The position numbers and the translations under genes are program-made. A DNA stretch of 31,539 nt from a virus. Location of the stretch: the IMG/VR virus record IMGVR_UViG_3300025889_000571, positions 1-31,539 of that record; one strand, written 5' to 3'. The notes below the pieces were generated by a model. The model saw only the letters and a program-made list of their open reading frames with translations, was not told the origin of the DNA and searched no databases. Positions 30,728 through 31,539 of this stretch are shown here, one piece after another; the first letter of the stretch is position 1, and every line of letters starts with the position of its first letter.

Positions 30728-31157
30728 AAGCGACGAGATACGCCTCCACCTCATCAGGGAGCAGGAGGACGAGTGGCAGACGACAGGACGCCTTGAAGAC
30801 CGCAACGGCATCGAGCTCGCCAAAACCCTCGAGCTGCCGTGGAGGAACAACGAGCGCAACATCTCCCGAATCCCGGGCGGTATTTATCCAGTCATCAAGC
30901 ACATCAGCCCCAAGTTCGGGCAGTCCTTTTGGCTTCAAGACACGGGCAGCCGTTCCCAGATACTAATTCACGCGGGAAATTATCACAGAGATACCCACGG
31001 ATGCATCCTTGTGGGTGAGGGACTTAAGGATATAAACAACGACGGCCACCTCGATGTGTACAACTCCCGCAACACAATCACCAAGTTGCTGCGGGCTTTG
31101 CCTCGTAAATTTGCAATGAAGATCACGACAATCGGAAAAGATGAAGTTCGACCTTGA
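30717..31157 (+). CDS. DUF5675 family protein (phage A)
   Basis: 146 residues from GTG 30717 (no nearby ATG), overlapping the previous gene by 11 bases. Homologue of the 3345 gene: TLELPWRNNERNISRIPGG, ILIHAGNYHRDTHGCILVG with His85 and Cys96, then LKDINNDGHLDV. The conserved His and Cys in the same spacing support a catalytic or structural pair. It precedes a small membrane protein, so a lysis role is again suggested. It overlaps the next start by 17 bases. Confidence 0.75.
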   Translation: MAAKSDEIRLHLIREQEDEWQTTGRLEDRNGIELAKTLELPWRNNERNISRIPGGIYPVIKHISPKFGQSFWLQDTGSRSQILIHAGNYHRDTHGCILVGEGLKDINNDGHLDVYNSRNTITKLLRALPRKFAMKITTIGKDEVRP

Positions 31158-31419
31158 CGAGATAGGCATCAACATCGGCCTGATGATAGGCGGCTTCTTT
31201 GGCTCTCTTATCACCATTAAGAAGAAGCGCGACCTGAAGGAGCAGCTCCTCTCCGTAGTCACCGGCACAATGTCGGCCAACTACCTCGCCCCTGTTCTCA
31301 TCGACTGGCTGAACTTGACGGGCTCTTCACAATACGGCACCGCCTTCATCGTTGGCTTCGGTGGCCTGAAGATGGTCGAGGCCTTTTATCACAAGTTCTT
31401 CGATAAGGTCACCAAGTGA
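31141..31419 (+). CDS. Putative holin (phage A)
   Basis: 92 residues from ATG 31141. Hydrophobic segments lie at about 9-25 (INIGLMIGGFFGSLITI) and 64-80 (YGTAFIVGFGGLKMVEA), with a weaker one near 40-57, separated by a charged loop (KKKRDLKEQ). Small size, membrane helices with glycines and position after DUF5675 and before another membrane protein fit a holin. Not similar to the coiled-coil protein at the same place in phage B, so the lysis genes differ between the two phages. Confidence 0.6.
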   Translation: MKFDLDEIGINIGLMIGGFFGSLITIKKKRDLKEQLLSVVTGTMSANYLAPVLIDWLNLTGSSQYGTAFIVGFGGLKMVEAFYHKFFDKVTK

Positions 31420-31539
31420 ACAAGCAGCGATTCATCGGGGAGCTCATTCAATGGCTTGTGATCGCCCTGCTTGCCTTCGCCATGTTCGCGTGGATTGAGA
31501 TCAGGTTCTTCCTCCCGACCCTTGAGCGCGACATCGAGA
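31416..31539 (+). CDS. Membrane protein, 3' truncated by window end (phage A)
   Basis: GTG 31416 overlaps the holin-like stop and the frame stays open to the window end (41 residues). NKQRFIGELIQ is followed by a membrane helix (WLVIALLAFAMFAWIEI) and then RFFLPTLERDIE. An N-terminal helix followed by a probable periplasmic part resembles an inner-membrane spanin; without the rest this is only a suggestion. Confidence 0.5.
   Translation, partial: MNKQRFIGELIQWLVIALLAFAMFAWIEIRFFLPTLERDIE

Noticed and set aside
30208-30966. 252-residue + frame in the GC-rich right flank
   Set aside because: It overlaps the conserved 29993 and 30717 genes in another register and is Arg/His/Gln-rich low complexity, a high-GC shadow.

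Overview
The window is dsDNA tailed-phage (siphovirus-like) DNA, all genes on the + strand, packed with ATGA stop/start overlaps. The host is probably a Bacteroidetes (likely Flavobacteriia): starts are preceded by A-rich tracts rather than Shine-Dalgarno sites, TAnnTTTG-type promoter boxes occur, and several protein families are ones I associate with phages of that phylum. No integrase, repressor, DNA polymerase, tRNA or CRISPR array was seen.

Two related phage genomes are present. Phage A (higher GC) supplies about 1-916 and 29053-31539; phage B supplies the core between. They meet inside a tail-fibre gene at an exact 389-bp direct repeat (917-1305 = 28664-29052, offset 27,747). Left of copy 1 lie the end of A's head-tail connector gene and the front of A's fibre, continued by B's fibre end and B genes. 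At copy 2 B's connector and fibre front lead into A's fibre end and A's downstream genes. Both phages share the order connector - fibre - small protein - LamG/CBM-like protein - DUF5675 - membrane lysis-type protein. The arrangement equals a circular B genome of 27,747 bp inserted into A by one crossover in the repeat: either a metagenome assembly chimera or a real cointegrate.

Phage B in order: fibre and adsorption genes (to 3345), lysis-type genes (3345-4464) closed by a terminator at 4471-4501; an early block opened by a promoter at about 4514-4546 with small genes, an SSB-like protein (5710) and a structured leader (6806-6918); a replication initiator-like gene (6931) carrying 11-bp iterons followed by an A-rich tract, a lambda-like origin candidate; then a PAPS-reductase-like protein, VRR-NUC nuclease, DnaA domain IV-like protein, ParB-like protein and tiny Cys-rich or membrane ORFs; terminase (11211, 11667); tail genes (13122-20723) including a probable -1 frameshift gene and tape measure; a metallophosphoesterase; and a head block (21830-28261) of protease, scaffold, capsid, portal and connector.

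Whole-window signals: I found no GGCC in B from 1934 to 28663, whereas the A flanks contain it normally, and GATC is several-fold over-represented in B. The best candidates for something new are the iteron origin inside the initiator gene, the switch-like leader before it, the total GGCC loss, and the mobile carbohydrate-binding module that joins the two phages.
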